This document shows positions 50,427 through 59,010 of a stretch of 64,000 bases of DNA, piece by piece. Below the pieces are notes generated by a model. The model saw nothing but the letters and a program-made list of their open reading frames with translations, was not told where the DNA came from and searched no databases. The translations under genes were made by a program, and so were the position numbers. This DNA comes from Alphaproteobacteria bacterium. GTDB lineage: Bacteria; Pseudomonadota; Alphaproteobacteria; Rhizobiales; Beijerinckiaceae. Numbering within the stretch: position 1 is the first letter of the stretch; each line of letters opens with the position of its first letter. The stretch is from positions 1-64,000 of the forward strand of contig JAJPHH010000001.1 of NCBI GenBank assembly GCA_021325385.1, given 5' to 3'.

Positions 50427-51803
50427 TCAAGCCAGCGCCAAGGCGCCGCGATCGGCTTCGAGGGCCGCGCCGACCTCCAGGGCGCGGGGTTCTCTCAAGC
50501 CCGGAACGACGACCTGCATGCCGATTGGCAACCCGTTCTCCGTGGCGCCCATCGGCAGCGACAGCGCGGCGAGATCGAGATAGTTGACGAACCGGGTGAA
50601 AAGGGCGGGCGAGGTCGCCTCGTCATAGTCGCTGAGCAGCGGCGCCGGGAACGGCGTCGTCGGCGTCAGCAGCGCGTCGAAACGATCGAAAATCAGCGCA
50701 AAGGCGCGCTTCACCGTCTGTCGATGCTCGAGAATTGCGTTGAAACGGTGGGCGGTAATGTCGCGGCCGGCCAGCGTGCGGCTGCGCACGGCGCTGTCCA
50801 TGCGCATCGACTGGTTTTCAGCGAAGCGGCCGTTGAGGCGATAGGCTTCGGCGGCCAGGATTTCGCCGAGCGGCGCGGAAAGGGCGGCGAGCGTCTCGGG
50901 AAGCAATATCTCCTCGAGGTGAGCGCCGAGCTTCGTCAAGCGCGCCCGCGTCTCGGCGAAAACCCGCGCCGTGTCGGCGTGGAGCGGAACGCCGGCATTG
51001 CCGATGACCGCAACGCGCAGGCCGTCGACCTGGCCGACGGCGCCGCGCGCGATCGCGGCGAGGCGGTCGCTCCAGCCCGGCGAACGTTCGTCCTGGGCCG
51101 GGGCCATGACGGCGAGCAGCGCGGCGGCGTCCGCGACATTGTTGGTCAGCGGGCCGATCGTGTCGAACATCGGCGCGAGCGGGATCGCGCCGGCGATATC
51201 GACGAGGCCGATCGTCGTCTTCAGGCCGACGCAGCCGCAGAACGATGCGGGCAGGCGCACCGAGCCGCCGGTGTCGCTGCCAAGAGCGGCCGGAACCAGG
51301 CCTGCCGCGACCGCGACGCCGGAGCCGCTGGACGAGCCGCCCGGCGCGCGCGGATGGGCGCGGTCGCGCGGATTGAGCGGCGCGCCGGTCGTCTCGTTCG
51401 TTCCCCAGCCGCCGAAAGCGTATTCGACGGTGTGAGTCTTGCCGAGAATGATCGCGCCGGCCGCCCGCAGCCGGGCGACGACCGGCGCGTCGGTCGCGGC
51501 GGCCGGCGCGCCGGCCCTGGAGGGCGAGCCGGCTTTGGTCGGCAGGCCGGCAACGTCGATCAAGTCCTTGATCCCGATCGGCATGCCGGCGAGCGGGCCA
51601 GGCGACGCCCCGGCCGCGATCAGCGCGTCGACATGGGCGGCGTCGAGCAGCGCCCGCTTTGCGTCGAGGGCGACGAAAGCGTTCAGCGCGCTGTTTTCGC
51701 GCTCGATCGCGGCCAAAGCGCGCCGCGCGATGTCGACGGCGCTGGCCGCGCCGCTGATCAGCGCCTCGCGCGCCTCTTTGAAGGTGAACAACCTGTCAGC
51801 CAT
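50427..51803 (-). CDS. Amidase-signature family hydrolase
   Basis: A 458-residue enzyme with the Ser-cisSer-Lys triad: Lys in GMPIGIKDLIDVAG (about 81), cis-Ser in PGGSSSGSGVAVAAG (about 155), and the nucleophile Ser in ALGSDTGGSVRLPASFCG (about 179). The family includes GatA, allophanate hydrolase and many aryl- or alkyl-amidases; the absence of gatB/gatC neighbours and the divergent C-terminal half argue against GatA. The substrate is unknown. It is upstream of the HpnL-like gene (13-base gap), so the two are likely co-transcribed. Confidence 0.88.
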   Translation of the reverse strand: MADRLFTFKEAREALISGAASAVDIARRALAAIERENSALNAFVALDAKRALLDAAHVDALIAAGASPGPLAGMPIGIKDLIDVAGLPTKAGSPSRAGAPAAATDAPVVARLRAAGAIILGKTHTVEYAFGGWGTNETTGAPLNPRDRAHPRAPGGSSSGSGVAVAAGLVPAALGSDTGGSVRLPASFCGCVGLKTTIGLVDIAGAIPLAPMFDTIGPLTNNVADAAALLAVMAPAQDERSPGWSDRLAAIARGAVGQVDGLRVAVIGNAGVPLHADTARVFAETRARLTKLGAHLEEILLPETLAALSAPLGEILAAEAYRLNGRFAENQSMRMDSAVRSRTLAGRDITAHRFNAILEHRQTVKRAFALIFDRFDALLTPTTPFPAPLLSDYDEATSPALFTRFVNYLDLAALSLPMGATENGLPIGMQVVVPGLREPRALEVGAALEADRGALALA

Positions 51804-51869
51804 GAGCCCCGGCCTTTGTCAAAACGACCGTGGCCGATCACGGCGCGGCAGGCAAGGGAAAGGTTGGCG

Positions 51870-52613
51870 CTATTTCCGCGCTTGCTCGACGAGGCCGCGC
51901 GCCCCGGCCAGCAGCCGCTCCCATTCGGACAGCAAATTGGCGGAGAAACGCAACTCGACGTTGAGGTCGTCGAGGCGAAAATCCTCGATGCAGAAATTCG
52001 GCGTCGAGCGATGCTGATCCGGCTTGCCGCAGCGAGCGGCGAAAGCGCGGCCCTCCGGCGCGGCGAAATAGAGCTCTTCGCCCTCGAAAGGGCTGCCCGG
52101 GAGAAAGCCGCGGGCGATCAGACCGCCGGGATGAGTCCATTCGTTCGGATCGAGGAACCGCGCGTAAAGCTTGACCGGCCGATCGGCGGGATCGAGCGTG
52201 GAATCGGCTGCGCTGATCGTGACAAAGACAAGCCGGTCGTGCCGCTCGGATAGGTCTGTCGCGCCGACAATGTCGCGGAGATCGCCGGCCGGCGCAAAAT
52301 CCGGATAGAAGGCGGCGAGGCCGAGCGCGTCGAGGCGACCGCCGGCGCGCGATTCCGGCCGGAAATAACCGCTCGGCAGAACGAAGGTCGACGCGCCGAC
52401 CATCGCTTCGACGGGGGCTGCGTCGCGGTTAGAATGCAACGTCCGCCACAAAGCATAGCCGCCGGCGAGCGGCAATGGCGCCGCGCTCAAGCCCAACAGA
52501 ACGGCGGCGACCCGAACGGGCAGAGGCGTCGGCACTGAACCTTTGTCCAGCGAATCAAGGCGTTCGCAGCAGATTAGCGCAGGAGCGGAGCTTGGTCGAC
52601 GCGCGCCAGGCAC
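51870..52613 (-). CDS. Hypothetical membrane-anchored protein
   Basis: Not recognised. From the first possible ATG it has 247 residues; a GTG at 52535 (VPTPLPVRVAAVLLGL) gives 221 and starts directly with a hydrophobic anchor, which may be the true start. After the anchor the protein looks periplasmic: FVLPSGYFRPESRAGGR, DLSERHDRLVFVTISAAD, KLYARFLDPNEWTHPGGLIARGF and a C-terminal amphipathic helix. It contains PDQHRSTPNFCIEDF with one Cys. It lies 66 bases upstream of the amidase gene on the same strand. Confidence 0.7.
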   Translation of the reverse strand: MPGARRPSSAPALICCERLDSLDKGSVPTPLPVRVAAVLLGLSAAPLPLAGGYALWRTLHSNRDAAPVEAMVGASTFVLPSGYFRPESRAGGRLDALGLAAFYPDFAPAGDLRDIVGATDLSERHDRLVFVTISAADSTLDPADRPVKLYARFLDPNEWTHPGGLIARGFLPGSPFEGEELYFAAPEGRAFAARCGKPDQHRSTPNFCIEDFRLDDLNVELRFSANLLSEWERLLAGARGLVEQARK

Positions 52614-52635
52614 AGTAAATAATCGATTGATTCAG

Positions 52636-52655
52636 TTCAAATTTACTCAATTGAA
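52636..52655. promoter_or_regulatory. Candidate operator upstream of ldtR
   Basis: TTCAA and TTGAA are inverted across 10 bases within an AT-rich stretch (about 52614-52740) that contrasts with surrounding DNA. It lies about 120 bases before the ldtR start. MarR-family regulators often bind AT-rich inverted repeats near their own gene; this one is only a candidate. Confidence 0.35.
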
Positions 52656-52772
52656 GAAACCATAGATTCAGCCTGACTTTTAAACTCGTCTTCATCGGCG
52701 AATGTTACTGTTCATCGCATCGTAAGACCGAAATAAATAACGGTCACGGGCAGTCGAACAGGCAGGTGTTCA

Positions 52773-53285
52773 ATGAGGAACGCGGTTAAACTTGAGGAAA
52801 CCACAAGACGATCCGATCGAATTGCTGAGGTCGCCCCAGTTTATCTTGAGGCGCTCGGCATGGTGGAGCGGCTGCATCGCCGCCTGCTCGACGTCATTAA
52901 AGACGAATTCGACCGCAGAGGCCGCTCTGACGTCAACGCCGTGCAAGCATTGTTGCTCTATAATATTGGCGACAAAGAATTGACGGCGGGCGAATTGCGC
53001 ACGCGCGGCTATTATCTCGGCTCGAACGTCTCGTACAACGTCAAGAAAATGGTCGAGATGGGCTATCTCCATCACGCGCGCTCGCGCATCGACCGTCGCT
53101 CGGTGCGGATCAGCCTGACCGAGAAAGGCCAAGAGGTTCACAAGATCGTCGCCGCGCTCTACGAAAAGCACGCGCGCACGGTCGAGCAGATCGGCGGCGT
53201 CTCGGTGGACGACTTCGTCCGCATGAACCAATCGCTCGCGCGGCTCGAGCGGTTCTGGACGGATCAGATCAAATACCGCCTCTGA
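52773..53285 (+). CDS. ldtR: MarR-family regulator, LdtR-like
   Basis: A 170-residue winged-helix regulator. The HTH region is VNAVQALLLYNIGDKELTAGELRTRGYYLGSNVSYNVKKMVEMGYLHHARSRIDRRSVRISLTEKG: the recognition helix and wing Asp-Arg-Arg are clear. The N-terminal helix VYLEALGMVERLHRRLLDVIKDEF and the GYYLGSNVSYNVKKM stretch resemble LdtR of Sinorhizobium and Liberibacter, which controls an L,D-transpeptidase gene. In those genomes ldtR adjoins ldtP; here ldtP lies 3.3 kb downstream with two genes between. Symbol by similarity from memory. Confidence 0.8.
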   Translation: MRNAVKLEETTRRSDRIAEVAPVYLEALGMVERLHRRLLDVIKDEFDRRGRSDVNAVQALLLYNIGDKELTAGELRTRGYYLGSNVSYNVKKMVEMGYLHHARSRIDRRSVRISLTEKGQEVHKIVAALYEKHARTVEQIGGVSVDDFVRMNQSLARLERFWTDQIKYRL

Positions 53286-53664
53286 TCCGGTTCCCCAGGT
53301 TACGGCGAGGCCGGGCGTCGAACGCCCGGCCGCGGCGCGATTGACCGCGACGCCGGTGCGCAAATTTGAACAACCATGTTCATGGTAACCTAATTTAAAC
53401 GTCCGGCCCGCAAGCTGAACTTGCGATAGGTCCGCGACCTTTCATCCAGGGCGCAGAAGGCATCACGCCGCTCCGTCGCGTCGGCGCGATCCGACATGTC
53501 TCCGCATCGTCGAGCCGGCCCGCATTTCAGGCGCCGCCCATCGGGCGCTGAAGCCCATTCGGCGGCGCGAACGAACGCCGTCTCGAGTCGATCCGGAACT
53601 CCACGCCTCGCAGCGACTAAACGGCAGAACGACGCCGCGCGGGCAAGACTGGAAGGGGGGAGCA
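53286..53664. other. Gene-free region between ldtR and the chemoreceptor
   Basis: About 380 bases with no convincing gene. It contains the strong hairpin at 53309-53331 just after ldtR, then an AT-richer patch around 53360-53400 (CAAATTTG, and GTTCATGGTAACC) that may be part of the chemoreceptor promoter. Confidence 0.5.
53309..53331 (+). terminator. Hairpin after ldtR
   Basis: GGCCGGGCGT and ACGCCCGGCC, ten perfect pairs around a CGA loop, start 24 bases after the ldtR stop. No T tract follows, so termination is possible but not certain. Confidence 0.55.
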
Positions 53665-55578
53665 ATGTTGCACCGCTTGAAAATCGCGGCCAAGCTTTTC
53701 ATCGGATTTGGCGCGCTGTTGTTGCTGCTCGTCGGCGGCTTCAGCTTTTGGACGTATAGCAGCGTCGCATCCAAGAGTACGATCGAAAGGTTGGCGCGGT
53801 TCAAAGCCAATGAGGTGCAGCAAGAGCGCTTTCAGAAGGCGGTCCAAACCGGACGCATGCACGTTTGGATGGCGCTCGGGTCGGGCGATCAGGCGCATTG
53901 GCAAGACGCCGAAGCGTCTTTCAAGGCCGCGGCTCAGCAGCTCGACGACCTGTCGAAAGACACGCTCGATCCGGCGCGGCGCGCGCAAGCCCAGCAAATG
54001 GCGCCGCTGCTTCAGAATTTCAGAGAGATCGTCGACAAGTTTCGCGCTTTCGGCGGCAAGAACCAGGCGTTCGATACGCCGGAAGCCAAGGCCATATTCG
54101 CCGATGCGCTCAAGGCGGGCGCCGATATTTCGAGAGTCGGCGAAACGCTCGGCAAGGATTACAGCGACGCGGCGCAAAAAGTCGAAGGGGAGGCGAAGGA
54201 TTCGGCCGATTTCGCCGTCGCGATGGCGATCGGCGCCGGCGTGACCAGCCTGCTGATCGGCCTCGGCCTCGCTTTTGTCACCGCGCGCAGCATCAAGGAT
54301 CCGATCGTCGCCTTGACCGGCGCGATGGGCGCGCTGGCGAGAGGCGATTTGTCCGCGGCGATTCCATACGCGGACGATCCCAACGAGATCGGCGAAATGG
54401 CGCGCAGCGTCGCCGTGTTCAAGGACAATGCGATCGAGAGGCAGCGTCTCGAGGCGGACGCGGCCGCCAATCGCGCCGCGGCCGAAGCCGAGCGCGAGCG
54501 CCGCGCGGCCGAGCAGGCGCGCATCGCCGCCGACCAAGCCGAGGCGGTGCGCCGTCTCGGCGCGGCGTTGAAGAATCTCGCCGCCGGCGATCTCACGGTA
54601 CGTTTGAGCGACGGCTTCGCCGAGGCGTACGCCCAGATCCGGGACGACTTCAACGAGTCGATCGACAAGCTGAAGGAGACAATGCTCGCCGTCGTCGCCT
54701 CGAGCGGCGCGATCGCTTCGGGCACGCGCGAGATTTCGACCGCCTCCGACGATTTGTCGAAGCGCACCGAGCAACAGGCCGCGAGCTTGGAGGAGACCGC
54801 CGCCGCGCTCGACGAGATCACCGCCACCGTCAAGAAATCGGCCGAGGGCGCGAGCCATGCGCGGTCGATCGCCGCCGAGGCCGACGAGGACGCCAAGAAG
54901 AGCGCGATCGTGGTGCGCGAAGCCGTCGACGCAATGCAGGCCATCGCCAAATCGTCTCAGCAGATCAATCAGATCATCGGCGTCATCGACGAGATCGCCT
55001 TCCAGACCAACCTGCTCGCTCTAAACGCCGGCGTCGAGGCGGCGCGCGCCGGCGAAACCGGCCGCGGCTTCGCCGTCGTCGCGTCGGAAGTACGCGCGCT
55101 GGCGCAGCGCTCCGCCGAAGCGGCCAAGGAGATCAAGGGGCTCATCTCCGCTTCGACAATCCAGGTCGACCACGGCGTGAAGCTCGTCGCCGAGACCGGC
55201 GAATCGCTGGGGCGGATCATGGCCAAGGTCGCGGAGGTCAACAGCGTCGTCGCCCAGATCGCCGCCGGCGCGCAGGAGCAGGCGACCGGCCTGCAGCAGG
55301 TCAATACCGCGATCAATCAGATGGATCAGGTGACGCAGCAGAACGCGGCGATGGTCGAAGAATCGACCGCGGCCAGCCATTCGCTCTCGAAGGAGACGAC
55401 GCAGCTTTCCGGCCTGATCGGCCAGTTCCAAGTCGGCGCGAGCGCGGAGGCGTCGCCGCGGCGGCAATTGCAGAAGGCCGCGCCGCACGCCTTCCGTCAA
55501 ATGGCCGAGGCGCCGGCTAAGCCTGAGCGCCCGCGGCGGGTCGCCGCCGCCGGCGCGGGCGCCTGGGAGGAGTTCTGA
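53665..55578 (+). CDS. Methyl-accepting chemotaxis protein
   Basis: A 637-residue transmembrane chemoreceptor. TM1 spans about 11-32 (LFIGFGALLLLLVGGFSFW), a mostly helical periplasmic sensor about 33-185, TM2 about 188-208, a HAMP domain about 211-265, a further HAMP-like stretch near 295-345, and the coiled-coil signalling domain to about 600. The conserved hairpin tip is IDEIAFQTNLLALNAGVEAARAGETGRGFAVVASEVRALAQR (about 445-487). The C-terminus ends WEEF, like the NWETF/WEEF tether for CheR/CheB. The ligand is unknown; no che genes are adjacent. Confidence 0.95.
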   Translation: MLHRLKIAAKLFIGFGALLLLLVGGFSFWTYSSVASKSTIERLARFKANEVQQERFQKAVQTGRMHVWMALGSGDQAHWQDAEASFKAAAQQLDDLSKDTLDPARRAQAQQMAPLLQNFREIVDKFRAFGGKNQAFDTPEAKAIFADALKAGADISRVGETLGKDYSDAAQKVEGEAKDSADFAVAMAIGAGVTSLLIGLGLAFVTARSIKDPIVALTGAMGALARGDLSAAIPYADDPNEIGEMARSVAVFKDNAIERQRLEADAAANRAAAEAERERRAAEQARIAADQAEAVRRLGAALKNLAAGDLTVRLSDGFAEAYAQIRDDFNESIDKLKETMLAVVASSGAIASGTREISTASDDLSKRTEQQAASLEETAAALDEITATVKKSAEGASHARSIAAEADEDAKKSAIVVREAVDAMQAIAKSSQQINQIIGVIDEIAFQTNLLALNAGVEAARAGETGRGFAVVASEVRALAQRSAEAAKEIKGLISASTIQVDHGVKLVAETGESLGRIMAKVAEVNSVVAQIAAGAQEQATGLQQVNTAINQMDQVTQQNAAMVEESTAASHSLSKETTQLSGLIGQFQVGASAEASPRRQLQKAAPHAFRQMAEAPAKPERPRRVAAAGAGAWEEF

Positions 55579-55597
55579 GGCGAAGCAGTTCCCGTTT

Positions 55598-56266
55598 CTA
55601 TTTCCGCTGATCGCCGGCGATCGCGGCGGTCAGGCCAAGCCCGACCAGCAGCGCGCCGCTGACATAGCGCTCCACATGGCGATAAGCGGCGCCGCGTTTG
55701 AGCCAGCCGCCGACGGCGCTGGCGAGGAGCGCGTAACAGCCGTCGGTGACGAAGCCGAGGGCGGCGAAGGTCAGGCCCAGAAAGGCGATCTGCATGGCGA
55801 GATGGCCGCGGCCAATCTCGGCGAATTGCGGCAAGAAGGCGAAGAAGAACAAGGCCGTCTTCGGATTGAGCAGGTTGACGATGAAGCCGTCGCGGAACAG
55901 ACGGCCATATGAATAGCGCTTCAGCGGCGAATCCGCGTCGGCTTCGCCGCCGCCGAGGATTTTCTTGAGGCCGAGCCAGATCAGATAAGCCGCGCCGGCA
56001 TATTTGACCGCGCTGAAGGCGAGCGCCGAGGAGGCGAGCAGCGCAGACAGGCCGACCGCCGCCGCGAGCGCGTGGACGAGCGTCGCCGTATGGATGCCGA
56101 GGTCCGAGACGAATCCGGCCAGTCGCCCCTGCTCGGCGGAGCGGGCGACGATGTAGAGAACCGCCGGCCCGGGGATCAGCAGCAGGACCAAAGCCGCGCC
56201 CACGAACAGCCCGATGCTGGGCGCGCTCGGGATGACGATGACCATGCTTGGAATGACGATCTCCAT
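55598..56266 (-). CDS. LysE/RhtB-family translocator
   Basis: A 222-residue exporter of amino acids or similar small metabolites. The N-terminal block IGLFVGAALVLLLIPGPAVLYIVARSAEQGRLAGFVSDLGIHTA carries the family's PGP motif. FIVNLLNPKTALFFFAFLPQF is the second conserved NPK region, and about six hydrophobic segments are visible. ATG 56266 is chosen because GAGGAGAG lies upstream; a longer frame adds 15 unlikely residues. The substrate is unknown. Confidence 0.9.
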   Translation of the reverse strand: MEIVIPSMVIVIPSAPSIGLFVGAALVLLLIPGPAVLYIVARSAEQGRLAGFVSDLGIHTATLVHALAAAVGLSALLASSALAFSAVKYAGAAYLIWLGLKKILGGGEADADSPLKRYSYGRLFRDGFIVNLLNPKTALFFFAFLPQFAEIGRGHLAMQIAFLGLTFAALGFVTDGCYALLASAVGGWLKRGAAYRHVERYVSGALLVGLGLTAAIAGDQRK

Positions 56267-56558
56267 GCGGACTCTCCTCGCTCGACCCGGCAAGCCAGCC
56301 TCAACCCCCATGGACTGTCAACGCCTGACAAAGCCGGCTGACATATATGCAACGCCTCGGCGCAATTTCGCGTGATCGCGCCCGCCGAGGCTTTTCGCAT
56401 AGGCCAAGACATAATATCGCCAAGCTGCTCGGTTTTTTAACCACAGCGCGATAGGAATCGCTTGCATCGACTGGTTCGGGAGGGCGGTCGGCGTTTGCAA
56501 GCGATCAGCGGCCTTGGCCGCGTTTCGCTGAAATGAGTCTGATGGGGCCCGCCTGCCG
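56267..56558. other. Divergent intergenic region between the LysE-type gene and ldtP
   Basis: About 290 bases holding promoters of both genes. It contains a hairpin followed by T residues at 56354-56395 and an AT-rich patch with CATATAT near 56341. No conventional promoter pair is certain. Confidence 0.45.
56354..56395 (+). terminator. Hairpin with short T tract in the lysE/ldtP divergent region
   Basis: GCCTCGGCG and CGCCGAGGC, nine perfect pairs with a 20-base loop, are followed by TTTT on the plus strand. A plus-strand terminator upstream of ldtP with no gene before it suggests a leader attenuator or the end of a short unannotated transcript. Confidence 0.45.
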
Positions 56559-57845
56559 ATGAGAGATTTTCAACCGTCGCGCGTCCGTCGTCGCGCGCTT
56601 GTTTCCGCTGTCGCTGCTTTCGCGTTGACGGCTTGCGCCGGCTGGGGCGCTTTCGCCCAGCAGCAATTCGCCGACCAGGCCGAATGGCGGCAGAGCTACG
56701 AAGCTTCCGATCGCCTCACCGTGCCGCGCGAGTCGACGCCGGTTCTGTCGCAAGCGACTCTCGCCGCGACCGAAGCGGCGATCCAGCAATATCAGGGCAT
56801 CGTCGAGCGCGGCGGCTGGCAGCCCGTGCCCTCCGGGGCGGAATTGAAGCTCGGCAGCAAGTCCAAGGCCGTCCAGGCGCTGAGGCAGCGGCTGGTCGTT
56901 TCCGGCGATCTTGATCCGGTAGCCGGCAGCGGACCTGTCTTCGACTCCTTCGTCGTCGCAGCGGTCAAGCGCTTTCAGGCCCGCCACGGCATCAACCCGA
57001 CGGGCGTAGTCAATGACGAAACCTTCACCGAGCTGAACGTTCCGGCCGAAGCGCGGCTTAGGCAATTGCAAATCAACGTGGTGCGCTTGCGCGCCTTTTC
57101 CGGCGATCTCGGCGACCGCTTCGTGATGGTCAACATCCCGGCCGCGGCAGTCGAGACGGTCGAGAACGGCGTCGTCTATTCGCATCATGTCGCCGGCGTC
57201 GGCAAGATCGATCGCCAGTCGCCGATCATGCAGGCCAAGGCGGTCGAGATCAATTTCAACCCGTTCTGGACGGTGCCGGCTTCGCTGATCAAGAAAGACT
57301 TGATCCCGAAAATGCAGGCCGATCCCAATTATCTGACCGAGGAGAAAATCCGCGTCTTCAACAAGGAAGGCCAGGAAGTCTCGCCGAGCTCGATCAATTG
57401 GAATTCGACCGAAGCGACGCAGTTCAAATATCGCCAGGATACGGGCGCCGACCTCAATTCGCTCGGCTCGGTGCGCATCAACATCCCGAATCCTTACGGC
57501 GTCTATATGCACGATACGCCGTCCAAGGGCATTTTCGGCGACGATTTCCGCTTCGTCTCGTCGGGCTGCGTGCGCGTGCAGGACGTGCGCGACTATGTCG
57601 CCTGGCTGCTCAAGGATACGCCCGGCTGGTCGCGCGACCAGATCGATCAGGTGATCGATTCCGGCCAGCGGCTCGACGTGAAGCTGGTCAAGCCGGTCAA
57701 CGTCTATTGGGTCTATATCACCGCCTGGGCGACGCCTGACGGCGTCGTGCAGTTCCGCCCCGACGTCTATCAGCGCGACGGCCAGGGTCCGGGCCCGATG
57801 GCGACGGCGGTGCCGGCGGAGCCGATGGCGACGGTGCAGGAATAG
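56559..57845 (+). CDS. ldtP: L,D-transpeptidase with peptidoglycan-binding domain (LdtP-like)
   Basis: A 428-residue periplasmic enzyme that makes 3-3 crosslinks or attaches proteins to peptidoglycan. A signal peptide covers about 1-33 (RRRALVSAVAAFALTACAGWGAFAQ). A peptidoglycan-binding domain (about 90-155) contains LKLGSKSKAVQALRQRLVVSGDL and VKRFQARHGINPTGVVNDETF. The YkuD catalytic domain (about 180-350) has YMHDTPSKGIFG with His (about 318) and SSGCVRVQDVRDYVAWLL with the nucleophile Cys (about 336). Architecture and sequence resemble the LdtP of Liberibacter and rhizobia that LdtR controls. The ribosome-binding site is weak. Confidence 0.92.
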   Translation: MRDFQPSRVRRRALVSAVAAFALTACAGWGAFAQQQFADQAEWRQSYEASDRLTVPRESTPVLSQATLAATEAAIQQYQGIVERGGWQPVPSGAELKLGSKSKAVQALRQRLVVSGDLDPVAGSGPVFDSFVVAAVKRFQARHGINPTGVVNDETFTELNVPAEARLRQLQINVVRLRAFSGDLGDRFVMVNIPAAAVETVENGVVYSHHVAGVGKIDRQSPIMQAKAVEINFNPFWTVPASLIKKDLIPKMQADPNYLTEEKIRVFNKEGQEVSPSSINWNSTEATQFKYRQDTGADLNSLGSVRINIPNPYGVYMHDTPSKGIFGDDFRFVSSGCVRVQDVRDYVAWLLKDTPGWSRDQIDQVIDSGQRLDVKLVKPVNVYWVYITAWATPDGVVQFRPDVYQRDGQGPGPMATAVPAEPMATVQE

Positions 57846-57927
57846 GCGCGGCCCTTCGCGCCTCCGGCTCCCGGTTTGACAAACGGCGCGAAGAGCCTTC
57901 TCTAGCGCCGTTTTCTTTTTGAGATGT

Positions 57928-58011
57928 GTCATTCCCGCGAAAGCGGGAATCCAGGGAACGACCGCGCTTTCGGACGAGCTCAGCCTGGATTCCCGCTTTC
58001 GCGGGAATGAC
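57928..58011. repeat. Family A palindromic repeat
   Basis: The left arm GTCATTCCCGCGAAAGCGGG and a right arm ending TTTCGCGGGAATGAC. The right arm is also the first unit of the tandem array that continues to 58061. Confidence 0.92.
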
Positions 58012-58061
58012 ACTTCCGCGGGAATGACGCTTCCGCGGGAATAACGCTTTCGCGGGAATGA
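57994..58061. repeat. Four tandem 17-bp units derived from the family A arm
   Basis: CGCTTTCGCGGGAATGA at 57994 is followed without gaps by CACTTCCGCGGGAATGA (58011), CGCTTCCGCGGGAATAA (58028) and CGCTTTCGCGGGAATGA (58045). The first and last are identical; the middle two carry three or fewer changes. The array ends 52 bases before the kdsA start codon. Confidence 0.95.
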
Positions 58062-58113
58062 CAATGGCGGGCGGTGGGCGAGCGCCCGCGTTGTTCTTAT
58101 TGTCGATGGGGCG

Positions 58114-58962
58114 ATGGACAATCATTCAGCGGTCGAGATCGGGCAGGGGGCGGGCGCGGCGCGCTTCGGCGCGAAGCTGCCGCTCGCCGTCATCGCCGGG
58201 CCGTGCCAGCTCGAAAGCCGCGCCCATGCGCTGGAAATGGCGAGCGCGCTGAAGGCGATCGCCGAGAAGCTCGGCTTCGGCCTCGTCTTCAAGACCTCCT
58301 TCGACAAGGCGAACCGCACTTCGGGGACGGCGGCGCGGGGCGTGGGCCTCGGCCAGGCTTTGCCGATCTTCGCCGAGATCAGGGAGCGTTTGCGACTTCC
58401 GGTCCTGACGGATGTCCACGAGGCCGGTCAATGCGCGATCGTGGCCGAGGCGGTCGACGTGCTGCAAATTCCCGCCTTCCTTTGCCGGCAGACCGACCTG
58501 CTGGTCGCCGCGGCGCGGACCGGGCGGGCGGTCAATGTGAAGAAAGGTCAGTTCCTGGCGCCCTGGGACATGAAGCACGTCGTCGCCAAGCTCGCCAGCG
58601 CCGGCGGCCGCGACGTCCTCGTCACGGAGCGCGGCGCCAGCTTCGGCTACAATACGCTCGTCTCCGACATGCGGGCGCTGCCGATCATGGCGGCGGAGAC
58701 TGGCGCGCCGATCATTTTCGACGCCACGCATTCGGTGCAGCAGCCCGGCGGGCAGGGGGCCGCTTCCGGCGGCCAGCGCGAATTCGTCGCGGTCCTGGCC
58801 CGGGCGGCGGTCGCGGTCGGCGTCGCCGGCGTGTTCATCGAGACGCATCAAGACCCGGACCGCGCCCCCTCGGACGGGCCGGCCATGCTGCCGCTCAGCC
58901 AATTCGAAAGCCTGATCGGCGAACTGATGGCTTTCGACCGGCTCGCCAAATCGCGCGGCTGA
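58114..58962 (+). CDS. kdsA: 3-deoxy-8-phosphooctulonate synthase (Kdo-8-P synthase)
   Basis: A 282-residue TIM-barrel enzyme that condenses phosphoenolpyruvate and arabinose 5-phosphate for lipopolysaccharide Kdo. Conserved blocks: VIAGPCQLESRAHALEMA, VFKTSFDKANRTS, PVLTDVHEAGQCA, DVLQIPAFLCRQTDLLVAAA, NVKKGQFLAPWDM, TERGASFGYNTLVSDMRAL, FDATHSVQQPG and IETHQDPDRAPSDGP. GGQREFV is the second phosphate region. In many relatives kdsA sits between pyrG and eno; here it is elsewhere, preceded by the repeat array and followed 48 bases later by an acyltransferase. Confidence 0.96.
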   Translation: MDNHSAVEIGQGAGAARFGAKLPLAVIAGPCQLESRAHALEMASALKAIAEKLGFGLVFKTSFDKANRTSGTAARGVGLGQALPIFAEIRERLRLPVLTDVHEAGQCAIVAEAVDVLQIPAFLCRQTDLLVAAARTGRAVNVKKGQFLAPWDMKHVVAKLASAGGRDVLVTERGASFGYNTLVSDMRALPIMAAETGAPIIFDATHSVQQPGGQGAASGGQREFVAVLARAAVAVGVAGVFIETHQDPDRAPSDGPAMLPLSQFESLIGELMAFDRLAKSRG

Positions 58963-59010
58963 GCCCGACGCCGTCATCAATCTTTCACGGGCGAAGGCTA
59001 CCGCGGCGCG

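Noticed and set aside
57928-58062. Possible CRISPR array upstream of kdsA
   Set aside because: The 17-bp units are contiguous without spacers, derive from a palindromic intergenic repeat, and no cas gene is near.
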